64,000 nucleotides of DNA, from NCBI RefSeq assembly GCF_904063065.1, contig NZ_CAJFCL010000004.1, positions 1-64,000 of the forward strand. Direction: 5' to 3'. The DNA comes from Pseudomonas paraversuta. Its GTDB lineage: Bacteria > Pseudomonadota > Gammaproteobacteria > Pseudomonadales > Pseudomonadaceae. Position 1 is the first letter of the stretch, and each line of letters begins with the position of its first letter. The notes under the pieces are model-generated. The model was not told where the DNA came from. It saw nothing but the letters and a program-made list of their open reading frames with translations, and searched no databases. Made by a program: the position numbers and the translations under genes. This document shows, piece after piece, positions 62,933 to 64,000 of the stretch.

Positions 62933-64000
62933 ATGTTGAAGCCTCAGAAGCTGGAAAAAGTCCTGATCGCCAACCGCGGTGAGATCGCCTTGCGCATCCT
63001 GCGGGCCTGTAAGGAACTGGGCATCAAGACCGTTGCGGTGTACTCCACCGCCGACAAGGAGCTGATGCACCTGGGCTTGGCAGACGAAACCGTCTGCATC
63101 GGTCCGGCACCTGCCAACCTGTCCTACCTGCACATCCCGGCCATCATCGCGGCAGCCGAAGTCACTGGCGCCACGGCGATCCACCCGGGCTACGGCTTTC
63201 TGGCTGAAAACGCCGATTTCGCCGAGCAAGTCGAGAAATCCGGCTTCGCCTTTATCGGCCCGAAAGCCGACACCATTCGCCTCATGGGCGACAAGGTATC
63301 GGCCAAGCACGCCATGATCGCTGCCGGCGTTCCGACTGTTCCGGGTTCTGACGGCCCGTTGCCGGAAGACGAAGCAACAGCCCTGCGCATCGGCCGCGAA
63401 GTCGGCTACCCGGTGATCATCAAAGCCGCTGGCGGCGGCGGTGGTCGCGGCATGCGTGTGGTGCACCGCGAAGAAGACCTGATCGAAGCAGCCAAGCAGA
63501 CCCGCGAAGAAGCAGGCGCCTGGTTCAGCAACCCGATGGTCTACCTCGAAAAATACCTGACCAACCCGCGTCACGTGGAAGTTCAGGTCCTTTCCGATGG
63601 CCAGGGTCACGCGATCCACCTGGGCGACCGCGATTGCTCGCTGCAACGCCGTCACCAGAAAGTTCTGGAAGAAGCACCGGCACCGGGTATCGATGAAACT
63701 GCTCGTGCAGAGGTTCTGGCGCGCTGCGTCAAGGCCTGCATCGATATCAACTACCGTGGCGCAGGCACCTTCGAGTTCCTGTACGAGAATGGTCGCTTCT
63801 ACTTCATCGAGATGAACACTCGTGTGCAAGTGGAGCACCCGGTTTCCGAAATGGTCACCGGCATCGACATCCTGAAAGAGATGTTGAGCATCGCGGCAGG
63901 CAACAAGCTGTCCTTCACCCAGGATGACGTGAAAATTCACGGTCACTCCCTGGAGTGCCGGATCAACGCTGAGGACCCGGCGACATTCATGCCGAGCCCT
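62933..64000 (+). CDS. accC: Biotin carboxylase subunit of acetyl-CoA carboxylase (partial)
   Basis: The gene runs off the right edge; 356 codons are present of an expected length near 450. The ATP-grasp biotin carboxylase begins with the pre-ATP-grasp domain ([20 protein letters not shown]), then [13 protein letters not shown] for ATP binding, [25 protein letters not shown] and [15 protein letters not shown] with the catalytic residues. The AccC dimer carboxylates biotin on AccB with bicarbonate and ATP. The ATG follows a GGGGAGCC site. Confidence 0.95.
   Translation, partial: MLKPQKLEKVLIANRGEIALRILRACKELGIKTVAVYSTADKELMHLGLADETVCIGPAPANLSYLHIPAIIAAAEVTGATAIHPGYGFLAENADFAEQVEKSGFAFIGPKADTIRLMGDKVSAKHAMIAAGVPTVPGSDGPLPEDEATALRIGREVGYPVIIKAAGGGGGRGMRVVHREEDLIEAAKQTREEAGAWFSNPMVYLEKYLTNPRHVEVQVLSDGQGHAIHLGDRDCSLQRRHQKVLEEAPAPGIDETARAEVLARCVKACIDINYRGAGTFEFLYENGRFYFIEMNTRVQVEHPVSEMVTGIDILKEMLSIAAGNKLSFTQDDVKIHGHSLECRINAEDPATFMPSP

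Noticed and set aside
62891..63946. Open frame opposite accC
   Set aside because: The plus strand codes for biotin carboxylase through to the edge; the reverse frame has no family resemblance.

Overview
The window is a stretch of chromosome from a gammaproteobacterium of the genus Pseudomonas, most likely of the fluorescens/fragi type. The evidence is the rRNA-operon leader at the left edge, the RpoD-type promoters, two families of Pseudomonas REP hairpins, the PprAB-controlled Tad pilus locus, and gene sets that resemble P. aeruginosa neighbourhoods as I remember them (bauA/bauR, the PA0148-type deaminase, the PA4293-PA4306 Tad locus, the PA4780-type RIO kinase). The GC content is moderately high throughout. 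No phage, integrase, transposase, CRISPR array or tRNA gene was seen; apart from the REP hairpins and one 202-bp direct duplication, the window reads as ordinary core and shell chromosome.

Layout from left to right. (1) Bases 1-382 are the leader of a minus-strand rRNA operon whose 16S gene lies just off the left edge, with three tandem promoters and a boxA. (2) 485-5771: beta-alanine/omega-amino-acid catabolism (mmsA/bauC-like dehydrogenase and bauA-like transaminase) with a divergent LysR regulator, then a RutR-type TetR regulator and a YigZ protein. (3) 5772-6252: a gene-free stretch with two copies of a module carrying a perfect DnaA-type box, exactly 202 bp apart. (4) 6253-12824: a short-chain dehydrogenase, a ChaA-type cation/proton antiporter, an adenine/adenosine deaminase, a LysR regulator with a divergent quinone-oxidoreductase-like enzyme, a small unknown protein and a Bcr/CflA drug exporter. 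(5) 12970-14144: copper response (copZ, an unknown secreted protein, cueR). (6) 14200-17914: a BigR-type sulfide/persulfide detoxification island. (7) 18001-21067: a RIO-family kinase, an AraC regulator and an SBF-type transporter. (8) 21116-24723: a thiolase, a high-molecular-weight FabG and a MaoC hydratase, which resemble the mycobacterial fadA2-fabG4-htdX set. (9) 24820-27121: a MazG-like pyrophosphohydrolase, CmoM tRNA methyltransferase and two tandem DUF4136 lipoproteins.

(10) 27363-42535 is a complete Tad/Flp type IVb pilus locus: tadG, the PprA sensor kinase with a TadE-like pseudopilin, the FppA prepilin peptidase and PprB regulator on the opposite strand, then a long minus-strand operon (rcpC-rcpA-tadZ-tadA-tadB-tadC-tadD-DUF3613) and the divergent flp pilin gene followed by a single-domain response regulator. 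FppA processes Flp, TadA/B/C and RcpA form the motor, platform and outer-membrane channel, and PprAB should control expression.

(11) 43033-50693: the envelope pair pbpC (penicillin-binding protein 1C) and yfhM (alpha-2-macroglobulin-like), here separated by a small membrane-protein gene on the other strand. (12) 50981-61845: a MATE exporter, an esterase-like lipoprotein, arginine decarboxylase SpeA, a Sui1/YciH factor, a NUDIX hydrolase, a DUF2333 protein, a chemotaxis receptor and DsbD. (13) 61976-64000: aroQ-accB-accC; accC runs off the right edge.

I did not find a clearly new multi-gene system. The signals most worth a second look are the twin DnaA-box module, the REC gene coupled to flp, the secreted protein between copZ and cueR, and the fadA2/fabG4/htdX-like module with its inverted repeat.
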